NCBI RefSeq assembly: GCF_001424345.1
Contig: NZ_LMPF01000020.1
Coordinates: forward strand, 1-64,000
Length of the DNA stretch: 64,000 nt
Reading direction: 5' to 3'
Source: Burkholderia sp. Leaf177
GTDB taxonomy: Bacteria > Pseudomonadota > Gammaproteobacteria > Burkholderiales > Burkholderiaceae
The notes under the pieces are model-generated. The model had not been told where the DNA came from, searched no databases, and saw only the letters and a list, made by a program, of their open reading frames with translations. Positions 53,275-62,523 of this stretch are shown in pieces. Each line of letters begins with the position of its first letter. Within the stretch, counting starts at the first letter, position 1. The position numbers were made by a program, and so were the translations under genes.

Positions 53275-54483
53275 TCAAATCCTCTCGGGTGACACTCGGA
53301 CTTGCAGCCTGTTTTGGGCTGCAAGCACGTTTTGTAGCGCGATCTCTGATGTTTGCCCGGAAGCCATGAGAAAGCCGACACACGCGCGCTGATCAGCGAG
53401 GCTATCTATCAGCTTGCCACGTGCAGCGGTGGGGAACAGTACCGGATCGCCAGGATAAGCTTGTAGCGCGTGAGTTCCAGTGACATCGTCGTAATAGCCT
53501 TTCGATTGCGCGTACACGAGTGACATTGCCACGCCTTTGCGCGAGTTCAATTTTTCGTCAAGCAATTGCGGCCGCTGGCCGAGCGCCATGTCGATAAACG
53601 CTTCATAAACGTTCTTACCGTAAATATCACAAAGCGCTTCGCCAATCTGGCCGCCGCCAAGCCGCGGGTTGATCTCGATGACTTCGAAACCGTTCTTCGT
53701 GAACATGAATTCGGTATGGGAAAACCCCCGCGTGTATCCGACCGTTCGAAGAACCAAATCGATCCACCCGGAAACTGACTCGTGCAACTCGGGCGGCAGA
53801 TGAACCGGGAGCGATACCGCCTCCTCACGGAAATCGGGCTCGTGAGACATGATGCGGCTGGAAACCGCCAGAACCTTGGTCTCGCCCTCCCAAGTCAACG
53901 CTTCGACGCTGAACAATGTTCCGGCAAAATACGGTTCCATCGTCAGCGCGCCGCCGCGCAGATTTGCGTTGCGCGCCTGACCCAACACGTCGTCAAGTTC
54001 GGCGGCATTTCGGGCGAGCCATACATTTTGGCTACCAGTCCCCGCGAGATCTTTGACAATGACCGGATAGACGACCTCATGCCCAATGGTCGCGCGCGGG
54101 TCAATCCTGACTGCGCGCGCCGAAGACAGACCGTTGTCGTGCAACACGTTGCGTAACGAAAACTTGTCGCGTACCAACCTGATCGAGTCGGCCGGCTGCC
54201 CCGGGAAACCGAAATGATCGAACAGATCGAGCGACAACACGCTCCAGGTATCCGTCGAATTGATCAAGCCGCGTGCGCCAGCCAAATGCACGATCGCCTT
54301 TTTGAGCGCAGCGGGGTCGAACGTATCCACGTCAACGACCTTCACGTCACCCTGCCGGCTCAGTTCGTACGCGTAGACGCTGCGGTCGCGCGTCAGCAGG
54401 ATTAATTCTTCCGAGCGGCTTCTGGCGGCATCGGCCAGACGGTTCAAACCAAAGGTAAGCGCCTCGAGCGCGATGATTGTCAT
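53275..54483 (-). CDS. ATP-grasp ligase 1 (carboxylate-amine ligase type)
   Basis: 402 residues from MTIIALEALTFGLNRLADAARSRSEELILLTRDRS, the pre-ATP-grasp domain. ATP-binding region YPVIVKDLAGTGSQNVWLARN, catalytic loop VIEINPRLGGGQIGEALCDIYG with the intact E-x-N-x-R. An upstream in-frame start at 54588 is in the PLP-enzyme gene and is not needed. Seven bases after that gene. It resembles the L-amino acid ligases that build dipeptides. It probably forms the first amide bond with the non-standard amino acid made upstream. Confidence 0.84.
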   Translation of the reverse strand: MTIIALEALTFGLNRLADAARSRSEELILLTRDRSVYAYELSRQGDVKVVDVDTFDPAALKKAIVHLAGARGLINSTDTWSVLSLDLFDHFGFPGQPADSIRLVRDKFSLRNVLHDNGLSSARAVRIDPRATIGHEVVYPVIVKDLAGTGSQNVWLARNAAELDDVLGQARNANLRGGALTMEPYFAGTLFSVEALTWEGETKVLAVSSRIMSHEPDFREEAVSLPVHLPPELHESVSGWIDLVLRTVGYTRGFSHTEFMFTKNGFEVIEINPRLGGGQIGEALCDIYGKNVYEAFIDMALGQRPQLLDEKLNSRKGVAMSLVYAQSKGYYDDVTGTHALQAYPGDPVLFPTAARGKLIDSLADQRACVGFLMASGQTSEIALQNVLAAQNRLQVRVSPERI

Positions 54484-54490
54484 AAGTAGC

Positions 54491-55495
54491 TCAATTGAAT
54501 TGCGATAGCTCTCGCCGGTTCCAGCGTGCAAAGGACCACGGGAACGATATTTCGGACGCTGTTGTGATTTCGGAGGGCGCCAGCGCATCGATGTTCAGCG
54601 CCTCGGCGTGACGGCTGTACACATCGTCAACGTAGCGATGCCCGGTGTCTGCGCCAATAACGATGTACTGCCTGTCAGGGTGCTTGAGGGATTCGGCAGA
54701 GGCGACTAGATAGCCGCAGCCCGATGACAATCCTGCGAAGATTGCATGGCGTTTAAGGAGCGCCACTGTTGCGGACATCCCGTATTGAAAAGAGACCCAA
54801 TGAATCTGATCGTAGAGCGCGTGCTTGACGTTTTCGAACGGAATCGCACTGCCGATTCCCGCGATGATGATGCCGGGATCATCGATTTTCTCGCTGGCAA
54901 ATGTAACGCTGCCGAATGGCTGCACACCGATTAGTTCAGCCGGATAACCGGCTTCGCGCAAGCTTCGGGCGACTCCTCCGGTCGAGCATCCGGAACCGAC
55001 ACCGCCGACAATCGTGACCGCCTCGCCTCCAAGTTCCCGGACGATTTGTTTAGCGATGGGTTGATAGCCGTTGTAGTGAATAGTGTCATGATACTGCCGC
55101 ATCCAGTACACATCGGATTCCGACGCCAGTATTTCCTTAATCCGTTCGACGCGTCGGCTCTGATCCATCTTAAGATTACCGCCAGACTGAACCTGCTCCA
55201 CTTCGGCGCCAAGAATTTGGAGTTGGACCAGCAGCGCCTTGTCTACCGTTCTGGACGCGATAATACGGCACTTCATACCGTAGCGATGGCACGCGAGTGC
55301 GAGGGAGTACGCGTAGATGCCACTTGAACTGTCCAGCAGCGTATAACCCGGCTGAATGGTCCCGGAACCAAGCAGTTGCTCAATCGCGGTGAGTGTGGAG
55401 TAGACCTTGAGGACCTCGAACCGAGCGAAAGAGAGATTGTCTCGCAGCTTGATTAGCATCGGGCTCTTGACTGCATCTGCGATATGGTTAAACAC
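54491..55495 (-). CDS. Cysteine-synthase-family PLP enzyme (SbnA-like)
   Basis: 334 residues. PLP lysine is Lys30 (ARFEVLKVYSTLTAIEQLL); the phosphate loop GGVGSGCSTGGVARSL near 185 is intact. The substrate loop normally reading TSGNTG is SSSGIYA here, lacking the usual Asn that contacts PLP. The family does beta-replacement on O-acetyl- or O-phospho-amino acids; SbnA uses O-phosphoserine in diaminopropionate synthesis. Beside a PduX-like kinase, the likely substrate is O-phosphothreonine (or O-phosphoserine), giving a beta-substituted amino acid. That product is inference. Confidence 0.8.
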   Translation of the reverse strand: MFNHIADAVKSPMLIKLRDNLSFARFEVLKVYSTLTAIEQLLGSGTIQPGYTLLDSSSGIYAYSLALACHRYGMKCRIIASRTVDKALLVQLQILGAEVEQVQSGGNLKMDQSRRVERIKEILASESDVYWMRQYHDTIHYNGYQPIAKQIVRELGGEAVTIVGGVGSGCSTGGVARSLREAGYPAELIGVQPFGSVTFASEKIDDPGIIIAGIGSAIPFENVKHALYDQIHWVSFQYGMSATVALLKRHAIFAGLSSGCGYLVASAESLKHPDRQYIVIGADTGHRYVDDVYSRHAEALNIDALAPSEITTASEISFPWSFARWNRRELSQFN

Positions 55496-55524
55496 GACTC
55501 CTCCAAAAAAACATCTCGATGGGT

Positions 55525-56424
55525 TTAATATGATGATCCCGCTTTTATAAACTTACAGGCGTATCCAATCTCGAAGAAAAAATTCGATAGATCTGCCATC
55601 AGCATAATCGACGGTTTTTTTATAAACAGAAATCCAAGCATGCTGCCGGTATGCGCCACGATCATTCCATCAGAACCAAATCGCTCTTTGTTATTAATAA
55701 ATTTTTCGAAATTCTTCTTGGGAAAAACCGTTTGCGAAAGCTCAGCACTCTTCGTTGCGCAATCGCAGATACGCTGATAGTCCTCGTTGCCGATTGCCTC
55801 AATGGCGTGCTCCATATTTGTAGAATAGCGAGCCAAATTTCGATCATAGTGGTCTAGCAGCTTTCTAGTTGATTTCTCCGTATCAACTACTCCCCCCTCG
55901 TCGATGTAGCAAACGTATAAAGTGATTACATTGACAAATTGATGCACGACTTTCTGCTCACCGCTCAAATAAAGCGCTAGCGAATCCAGGAAGACGCTGT
56001 CAGAACGCTCGATATCTTTAAGAATCTCGCAAATCTGGCTAACTGGTGTTGATTTACCAAATACCGCGTCGAGACAGCGTATCGTGGCAATGATATCTGC
56101 GGTAGAACTAGCCATCCCTTTTCCGCATTCTAGCTCGCTGCGAAAGCGCCAGCTCCCGCGTGGCGCGGGTAAATCATATAAATTCAAATAGTTGCGTAGA
56201 GCTTTCAATGATTTGCTCTTTGCGCATAACTCTCTATCATCTGTTTCGTCAACATTCCGAGTAAAGTGAACCCAAGTATACTGTTCAATCGGAAGAGAGA
56301 CGATCGCAATATTAAGCCTTCCGCCGTCTAAATACGGACCTTGTACCAATTCTCCAAGAGTGCCTCTGCACATGCCTGTGTATGTCTGGCTTTCCATATG
56401 TTTAAGAGATGCTCCAGTTCTCAT
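55525..56424 (-). CDS. GHMP kinase, PduX/L-threonine kinase type
   Basis: 299 residues. The family signature GTLGELVQG (21-29) is the hallmark of PduX-type L-threonine kinases, and the ATP loop ELECGKGMASSTADIIAT (98-114) matches the group. A second in-frame start is at MESQTYTG (56397). PduX makes O-phospho-L-threonine for cobalamin assembly, but no cobalamin gene is near. It is A+T rich (37% G+C at 55561-55620, 42% at 55921-55980) against neighbours of about 55% and a core of 67%, a strong sign of transfer. It opens the five-gene operon; 29 bases from the PLP-enzyme gene. Confidence 0.8.
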   Translation of the reverse strand: MRTGASLKHMESQTYTGMCRGTLGELVQGPYLDGGRLNIAIVSLPIEQYTWVHFTRNVDETDDRELCAKSKSLKALRNYLNLYDLPAPRGSWRFRSELECGKGMASSTADIIATIRCLDAVFGKSTPVSQICEILKDIERSDSVFLDSLALYLSGEQKVVHQFVNVITLYVCYIDEGGVVDTEKSTRKLLDHYDRNLARYSTNMEHAIEAIGNEDYQRICDCATKSAELSQTVFPKKNFEKFINNKERFGSDGMIVAHTGSMLGFLFIKKPSIMLMADLSNFFFEIGYACKFIKAGSSY

Positions 56425-56910
56425 TTTTATCAGCGCTCAAATCGATTTTCGCAACGACCGAGTGCTTCCTGATAAACGCTGCTTGCAAATATCAGTTGCC
56501 CGTTCGAAGAGATTAACGAATCGAATCAACGATTGGAATGATATTTTTGTCAAAAATTATCACTGGTCAAATGATTAATTTTGAGATGCGATCGTTCAAG
56601 CTAATGCGATCCTGTTTTTCATTGTGGCTGTCATAGCTGAACTGATATTGAAGTAAAACTCGGTACACCTATTTCGCCTGCCAGACCAATGCGCCTTTGC
56701 CTCAGTCGAGCACACCGTTTTTCTGACGGCATACGTTGAGCTCAAAAGGCGGCCCGCGGTGGATTTTGATAGCTTGGTCGCCTGCTTCGCTTGCCAGCCC
56801 GCCGCAAATGCGGTACTGAATGTGTTCCCGCATTTCACAATTGAAGCGGCTGATCGTGCACAACTAAGTGAAGACTGACGCTTGTGCGAGACGACCGCTC
56901 GGACTATTCG
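56425..56910. promoter_or_regulatory. Region between peptide operon and ybiB
   Basis: 486 bases, A+T rich on the operon side. It should carry the minus-strand promoter of the kinase-led operon; a TTGACC followed by A+T-rich sequence near 56550-56580 is a possible -35 but no convincing pair is resolved. The plus strand holds an uninterrupted 73-codon stretch at 56657-56878 that looks like the end of a broken gene (separate entry). Confidence 0.4.
56657..56878 (+). pseudogene. Possible C-terminal fragment of a lost gene
   Basis: An open frame of 73 codons with no start codon of its own, preceded by a TAA stop. The translation NSVHLFRLPDQCAFASVEHT ... FLTAYVELKRRP ... VFPHFTIEAADRAQLSED has the composition of a real protein C-terminus rather than random sequence, and its G+C is higher than the upstream A+T-rich stretch. 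I do not recognise the family. It ends six bases before the GTG that would be an alternative start for ybiB. Confidence 0.3.
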
Positions 56911-57879
56911 ATGACCGACTCTGCTGCATTCCCCTGCGCCCGTTTCATCAAGGAAATCGGCCGCGGGCCGAACGGAGCCCGCGCGCTCACCCGCGAGGAC
57001 ACGTACGCGCTCTACGAAGCGATGCTCGACAACCGCGTCTCCGATCTCGAACTCGGCGCGGTTCTACTTGCGTATCGTGTGAAGGGGGAAACGTCGGCCG
57101 AACTTGCCGCGATGCTCGCCGCCGCGCATCGCTCTTTCGAGCCGCTGCATATTCAGAATGGCCGCGATAACGCGCGTCCCGTATCTATTCCGAGCTACAA
57201 CGGCGCACGCAAGCAACCTAACCTCACGCCGCTGCTGGCGTTGCTGATCGCGCGTGAAGGTGTACCGGTGCTCGTGCACGGCGTCACCGAAGATCCCGGC
57301 CGCGTGACCAGCGCCGCGATCTTCGCCGAACTGGGCATCAAGGCATCGGCTTCCCACGATGAAATCGAAGACAACCTTGCCTCGCGGCGTCTCGCCTTTG
57401 CGCCAGTTGCCGTGCTAGCGCCGAAACTCGCACGCTTGCTGGCGATTCGCCGGATCATGGGCGTGCGAAATTCCACTCACACGCTCGTCAAGATTCTTCA
57501 ACCGTTCGCGCAGCCGGGTTTGCGGCTTGTGAATTACACCCATCCGGAATACAGGGAAAGCCTGACGGGACTTTTCACCGAACATCCCGATGCCGCCGCC
57601 GGCGGCGCGCTGCTCGCCCGAGGCACGGAAGGCGAAGCCGTCGCCGATACACGCCGCCAGGTTCAAGTCGACTGGTTCCACGACGGCCATGCAGAAACGC
57701 TGTTGTCTCCCGAACGCTCGTCGCCGGAAGCGCCCGCCGTGCCGTTGCCCGAAGCCCTTGACGCGGCCACGACCGCGCGCTGGATAGAAACCGTTCTACG
57801 TGGCGAAGCGCCCGTTCCTGCAGCGCTCGCACGTCAGGCCGAGCTGATTACGGAAATTGTCAGAAGGCAAGACGGTTGA
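56911..57879 (+). CDS. ybiB: DNA-binding protein YbiB (TrpD2-like)
   Basis: 322 residues from MTDSAAFPCARFIKEIGRGPNGARALTRED. It has the anthranilate-phosphoribosyltransferase fold (PSYNGARKQPNLTPLLALLIAREGVPVLVHGVTEDPGRVTSAAIF) but lacks the active-site pattern of TrpD. E. coli YbiB is a nucleic-acid binding relative. A GTG at 56884 would extend it by nine residues. Single gene between the peptide operon and leuA. Confidence 0.9.
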   Translation: MTDSAAFPCARFIKEIGRGPNGARALTREDTYALYEAMLDNRVSDLELGAVLLAYRVKGETSAELAAMLAAAHRSFEPLHIQNGRDNARPVSIPSYNGARKQPNLTPLLALLIAREGVPVLVHGVTEDPGRVTSAAIFAELGIKASASHDEIEDNLASRRLAFAPVAVLAPKLARLLAIRRIMGVRNSTHTLVKILQPFAQPGLRLVNYTHPEYRESLTGLFTEHPDAAAGGALLARGTEGEAVADTRRQVQVDWFHDGHAETLLSPERSSPEAPAVPLPEALDAATTARWIETVLRGEAPVPAALARQAELITEIVRRQDG

Positions 57880-58300
57880 CAAACCCGCGCGCCGTCGGCT
57901 AATGTGCACGAATGAGCTTTGCCCAATTCTCCTCCCTTCGAATTACTCTGGGTCGCCTAGCGCGGCCCCTATCGCTACGTCTAGCGTAAGTCGCTAAACG
58001 TGGCGCCGTGCGTTCCCAACGCCCGGTCCCTCCCGCAGTTCCCGTATCGCCCCTTTCGCAGTTCCCTTTTACACCCGTAGTCGTCTGCTTTCGTCCGTTC
58101 ATCCACGGTCACGAAAAACGCGAGGATCACATGCACGCTGCATATGCATCGTTCACGTTTGTCACCGGCGTTATCCACGCCCCGGCAACACGCGAACCCA
58201 GGCAGCGCGCATTGGACCGATGCCGGCAAGCCGCCGGCCACTCGTCCGCCTCGCAACGACTGCGCTTTCACGCGTACAACGCGTTCAGCCGAGGCCCACG
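57880..58300 (+). promoter_or_regulatory. leuA leader region
   Basis: 421 bases upstream of leuA. It contains a small upstream frame (58131-58304) whose stop overlaps the leuA ATG, preceded by GAGGATC, and G+C-poor sequence around 57900-57960. No leucine codon cluster was found, so classic attenuation is not shown. Confidence 0.5.
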
Positions 58301-58304
58301 ATGA
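58131..58304 (+). CDS. Small upstream frame coupled to leuA
   Basis: 57 codons beginning [20 protein letters not shown], with GAGGAT six bases ahead of the ATG. Its TGA stop at 58302-58304 overlaps the first leuA ATG (ATGATGATG). It could be a translated leader that sets leuA initiation, or merely an open frame. Not recognised; only position and ribosome site support it. Confidence 0.35.
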   Translation: MHAAYASFTFVTGVIHAPATREPRQRALDRCRQAAGHSSASQRLRFHAYNAFSRGPR

Positions 58305-59962
58305 TGATGCGCAACCCTTCCGAGAAATACCGCCCTTTCCCTCAAGTCACGCTCAAAGGCCGCCAATGGCCGAATCGCGTTATCGAGCGCGCGCCCATCT
58401 GGATGAGCACCGATCTTCGCGATGGCAATCAGGCGCTGATCGACCCGATGAGCATCGACGCCAAACTTGAATTCTTCGAAATGCTGGTGGCGGTGGGTTT
58501 CAAGGAGATCGAAGTGGGTTTTCCGTCGGCATCGCAAACGGATTTCGACTTCGTGCGCAAGCTGATCACTGAAAATCGCATTCCCGACGGCGTCACCATC
58601 GAAGTGCTCGTGCAGTCGCGCCGGGATCTCATCGAAAGGACGTTCGAGGCCGTGGAAGGCGCGCCGCGCGTGATCGTGCATTTGTATAACGCGATTTGTC
58701 CGTCGTTCAGGAAGATCGTCTTCGGGATGACGAAGGACGAAACCAAGGCGCTCGCGGTGGAAGGCACGCGCATCATCAAGGAATGCGCCGCGGCGCGGCC
58801 TGGCACGCACTGGACTTATCAGTATTCGCCGGAAACGTTCAGCATGACCGAGCTTTCGTTCTCCCGCGAAGTCTGCGACGCCGTCGCGCAAATGTGGCGG
58901 CCCACGCCCGTTCACAAGATGATCGTGAATTTGCCCGCGACAGTCGAAGCAGCCATGCCCAACGTCTTCGCCGATCAGGTCGAATGGATGGACCGCAACA
59001 TGGGTTATCGCGACAGCATCGTGCTTTCCGTGCATCCGCATAACGATCGCGGCACCGCCGTCGCCGCTGCGGAACTCGCGATTCTGGCCGGCGCGGATCG
59101 CGTGGAAGGTTGTCTTTTCGGCAACGGCGAGCGCACCGGCAACGTGGACCTTGTCACGCTCGCGATGAACCTGTACACGCAAGGCGTCGATCCGGGCCTC
59201 GATTTTTCGGATATCGACGGCGTGCGCCGCGTTGTTGAACGATGCAACCAGATTCCCGTGCATCCGCGTCATCCGTATGCCGGCGATCTTGTTTTTACAG
59301 CGTTTTCCGGCTCGCATCAGGACGCGATCCGCAAGGGTTTTGCGCAACGCGTAGACGGTACGGTTTGGGATGTGCCATATCTGCCGATCGATCCCGCCGA
59401 TCTCGGCCGCAGCTACGACGCTGTGATCCGCGTGAACAGCCAGTCGGGCAAAGGCGGCGCGACTTATCTCCTCGAACGCGGCCTGGGCTTCACGCCGCCG
59501 CGCCGCGTGCAGATCGAATTCAGCCATGCCGTCCAGAAAGTCGCCGACTCTTCCGGTGAGGAAGTTTCCGGCGAAGCCATTTGCGCCCTCTTCAAGCGCG
59601 AATACTTCGATGCGAAAGGCCCGGCGTCACGCGCCGATGCATCGGCAATTCACTTCAACGATCGTCGTGTGACCCTGCCGGTTTCGAAGACCGCCAACGA
59701 AGCACACGCGCAGGCCGTTGCTGTTGCACTGGCTGAAGTGGCACGCGCGACCATCGATGTGACGTCGTTCGAAACGGCAGTAACGGCGAAGGGAGAGACG
59801 GCGGTTTTTATCGGTTGCCGGATTGGCGATCAGGCCGCGCGTTACGGCGTCGCCGTACACGCGAACGCGGTGCAGGCAATTAGCGACGCGATTATCAGCG
59901 CAGTGAATCGCGCGCGCTGGACGGGACAAAAGGCAGTGGAAGACGAAGCGGTCGCGGCTTGA
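58301..59962 (+). CDS. leuA: 2-isopropylmalate synthase (long form)
   Basis: 553 residues from the first of three tandem ATG codons ([13 protein letters not shown]). Catalytic barrel with [56 protein letters not shown], and the C-terminal allosteric LeuA domain (about 430-550). It condenses acetyl-CoA with 2-ketoisovalerate, the committed leucine step, and is feedback-inhibited by leucine. An in-frame start at 58220 extends it by 27 residues but is not needed. Confidence 0.95.
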   Translation: MMMRNPSEKYRPFPQVTLKGRQWPNRVIERAPIWMSTDLRDGNQALIDPMSIDAKLEFFEMLVAVGFKEIEVGFPSASQTDFDFVRKLITENRIPDGVTIEVLVQSRRDLIERTFEAVEGAPRVIVHLYNAICPSFRKIVFGMTKDETKALAVEGTRIIKECAAARPGTHWTYQYSPETFSMTELSFSREVCDAVAQMWRPTPVHKMIVNLPATVEAAMPNVFADQVEWMDRNMGYRDSIVLSVHPHNDRGTAVAAAELAILAGADRVEGCLFGNGERTGNVDLVTLAMNLYTQGVDPGLDFSDIDGVRRVVERCNQIPVHPRHPYAGDLVFTAFSGSHQDAIRKGFAQRVDGTVWDVPYLPIDPADLGRSYDAVIRVNSQSGKGGATYLLERGLGFTPPRRVQIEFSHAVQKVADSSGEEVSGEAICALFKREYFDAKGPASRADASAIHFNDRRVTLPVSKTANEAHAQAVAVALAEVARATIDVTSFETAVTAKGETAVFIGCRIGDQAARYGVAVHANAVQAISDAIISAVNRARWTGQKAVEDEAVAA

Positions 59963-60081
59963 ACGCTTACCTAAAGACGTAGCAGGCGACGTAAAGGACC
60001 GGCATGGCGTCCAGCGCTCATAAAGCGTTTCGGTTCGGCCACCGGCTCCCAGGTGCCAAATCTAACGGCATCGAACCGGCG

Positions 60082-60477
60082 CTAATCCAGCGCCACGCGC
60101 GTCGCCTGCATCGCAATCAGCTTGTATTGGCCATCGACATGAAGATGAACAGCCGTGTACGCAATCGGAAACAGCAGCGCACCGTTTTTCGATTCCATCT
60201 CGATCAGCGCGCGCCCATGCACAATCCACGTGTCCTGGCCGCCCGGCATGAGATCCTGCGTCTGGATCTCGATTTGCCGATAGCGCCGGCGTCCGGCCGT
60301 GATTGCATCGATAAACTGTCGCTTCGACTCACGCTTGCCATTGGTGTGGACATAGCTGGCGTTGTCGGCCAGAAGCGCGTCGAGCACTTCGCCGTCGCCG
60401 TCGACCATCGCGCGAAAACGGCCGCGCTCGAGTTCGCGAATTGCCTCAGTGGGCGTATCGGTGGGTTGTGCCGGCAT
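60082..60477 (-). CDS. NTF2-like family protein (SnoaL/DUF4440)
   Basis: 131 residues with the NTF2-like cone fold pattern (RELERGRFRAMVDGDGEVLDALLADNASYVHTNGKRESKRQFIDAI). No catalytic set is obvious, so it may bind a small ligand or be an enzyme of unknown type. Single gene 46 bases downstream of pagL on the same strand. Function unassigned. Confidence 0.85.
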   Translation of the reverse strand: MPAQPTDTPTEAIRELERGRFRAMVDGDGEVLDALLADNASYVHTNGKRESKRQFIDAITAGRRRYRQIEIQTQDLMPGGQDTWIVHGRALIEMESKNGALLFPIAYTAVHLHVDGQYKLIAMQATRVALD

Positions 60478-60523
60478 CGATCGGTTCCTCTCACGCGCGA
60501 GGAACCGATGGACGCGGTTCCCG

Positions 60524-61090
60524 TCAGAAGTTGTACTGCAAATATATCTGGCTGAAATTTATACCAGGATTCGGGTGTTCGATACCGGCGTTGGATAAAT
60601 GCTGAAACCGGAAGCCAGCCTGGTAGTTCTGGCGTGCGCCGAACTGCGCGCCGACGCCGACCATATCGGCGAACTGGAACGACGACGAAAACGTCCGGTC
60701 CTGCGTTTCCCGCACGTGCGACAAGAGCCGTACGCCAACGCCCGCTTCCACATACGGCCGGAACCAGCCAGAACTCTTGATAAAACGAAATACTGGCGTC
60801 AGGCCAAATTCCCAGATGTTCGGATGCGCTGCATTGCTTTCGCGAATGTCCCAGTAAGCGACGTGCGCCTCGCCGACGACCGTGAAATGGAACCCGCCAA
60901 TTTCCCACCACGTCAAGTTCGGGTCCCAGACAACGCCGACATCCGCTTTGCGGACATCGTGATCGGCGACCCCACCAGCGACCTGCACACCGAACTGGTC
61001 AGCTTTGGCGCTAGCTGAAACCAAGGCAAGAGCCCCCAGCAAGGCGCCATAAAAAGAGCGTTTTTGCCAAACACTTTTGTTCTTCTGCAT
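60524..61090 (-). CDS. pagL: Lipid A 3-O-deacylase
   Basis: 188 residues. Signal peptide (GALLGALALVSASAKA), then an eight-strand outer membrane barrel ending in Phe (YLQYNF). The catalytic His164/Ser166 lie in FQHLSNAGIEHPNPG, the PagL signature. It removes the 3-O acyl chain of lipid A and lowers its endotoxic signal. A perfect palindrome CAGAAC-A-GTTCTG lies 87 bases upstream of its start. Divergent from rpoH. Confidence 0.92.
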   Translation of the reverse strand: MQKNKSVWQKRSFYGALLGALALVSASAKADQFGVQVAGGVADHDVRKADVGVVWDPNLTWWEIGGFHFTVVGEAHVAYWDIRESNAAHPNIWEFGLTPVFRFIKSSGWFRPYVEAGVGVRLLSHVRETQDRTFSSSFQFADMVGVGAQFGARQNYQAGFRFQHLSNAGIEHPNPGINFSQIYLQYNF

Positions 61091-61176
61091 GAACTACTCC
61101 GGAGCTGGTTTCTCGGAACTCACTCACCGCGAAGGCGGCACCGTCGCCATTTTAGAGACGGTCTTAAAAAAAAGCT

Positions 61177-61189
61177 CAGAACAGTTCTG
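61177..61189. promoter_or_regulatory. Palindrome upstream of pagL
   Basis: CAGAAC-A-GTTCTG, a perfect 13-base palindrome in the pagL/rpoH divergent region. It could be an operator for pagL. No family of regulator is recognised. Confidence 0.35.
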
Positions 61190-61403
61190 CGGAATGTTGG
61201 AAATACGGAATTAAGTTTCGTCGATCGGGGATTCAGGAGGTAAATCGTGCAAAAGCTTGCGAATTTCTTTCGGTAAAATTGACAAGGAACTCGTTTCTCC
61301 TTGCGAAATCAAACGAAATAGTTCGGGGAAGCACGTACAGGCTATTGGAGCATCCGTTCTAATAGCTTTTGGGGAACTCCCATGCATTTCACCCCTCTAA
61401 TCT

Positions 61404-61430
61404 TTAGCACTCGGAATACCAGAGTGCTAA
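61404..61430 (+). promoter_or_regulatory. CIRCE operator (HrcA site) before rpoH
   Basis: TTAGCACTC-N9-GAGTGCTAA, a perfect match to the CIRCE consensus with the standard nine-base spacer. HrcA repressor binds this under non-stress conditions. It lies 56 bases upstream of the rpoH GTG, so rpoH is very likely repressed by HrcA and induced by heat. CIRCE-controlled rpoH is known in some betaproteobacteria. Confidence 0.96.
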
Positions 61431-61442
61431 TATCGTGGCTAG

Positions 61443-61466
61443 ACCCGGTTTTCATCGGGTTTTTTG
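61443..61466 (+). terminator. Terminator-like hairpin in the rpoH leader
   Basis: ACCCG-GTTTTCAT-CGGGT followed by TTTTTTG, located between the CIRCE and the rpoH Shine-Dalgarno (AAGGAG at 61472). A five-base-pair stem with a U-tail looks like a weak intrinsic terminator; in the leader it could attenuate transcription or form a heat-sensitive fold. Function is not shown. Confidence 0.55.
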
Positions 61467-61486
61467 TTGATAAGGAGCAGACAAGC

Positions 61487-62422
<936 letters not shown>

Positions 62423-62446
62423 AGCGTAGGTAGAACAGTTGGAAAT

Positions 62447-62478
62447 TGCCTGCTGTCGAAGGACAGCGGGCTTTTTTT
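62447..62478 (+). terminator. Rho-independent terminator after rpoH
   Basis: CCTGCTGTC-GAAG-GACAGCGGG stem (one G-T pair) followed by C and seven Ts. 25 bases after the rpoH stop. Confidence 0.92.
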
Positions 62479-62523
62479 CGTCCGGAGTTTTCTCGCGGCA
62501 CGGCTTCGCTTTTCCCTTCGAGC

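Noticed and set aside
51851..53392. Plus-strand frame of about 513 codons across the ATP-grasp and MFS genes
   Set aside because: Antisense to two genes with clear ATP-grasp and MFS motifs; start and composition are not credible.
55525..56424. Cobalamin-pathway PduX
   Set aside because: No cobalamin genes in the window and the neighbours are a PLP enzyme, ligases and exporter; motif similarity alone does not fix the role.
58268..59527. Long antisense frame across leuA
   Set aside because: The composition is that of a reverse-complement of leuA; no domain recognised.
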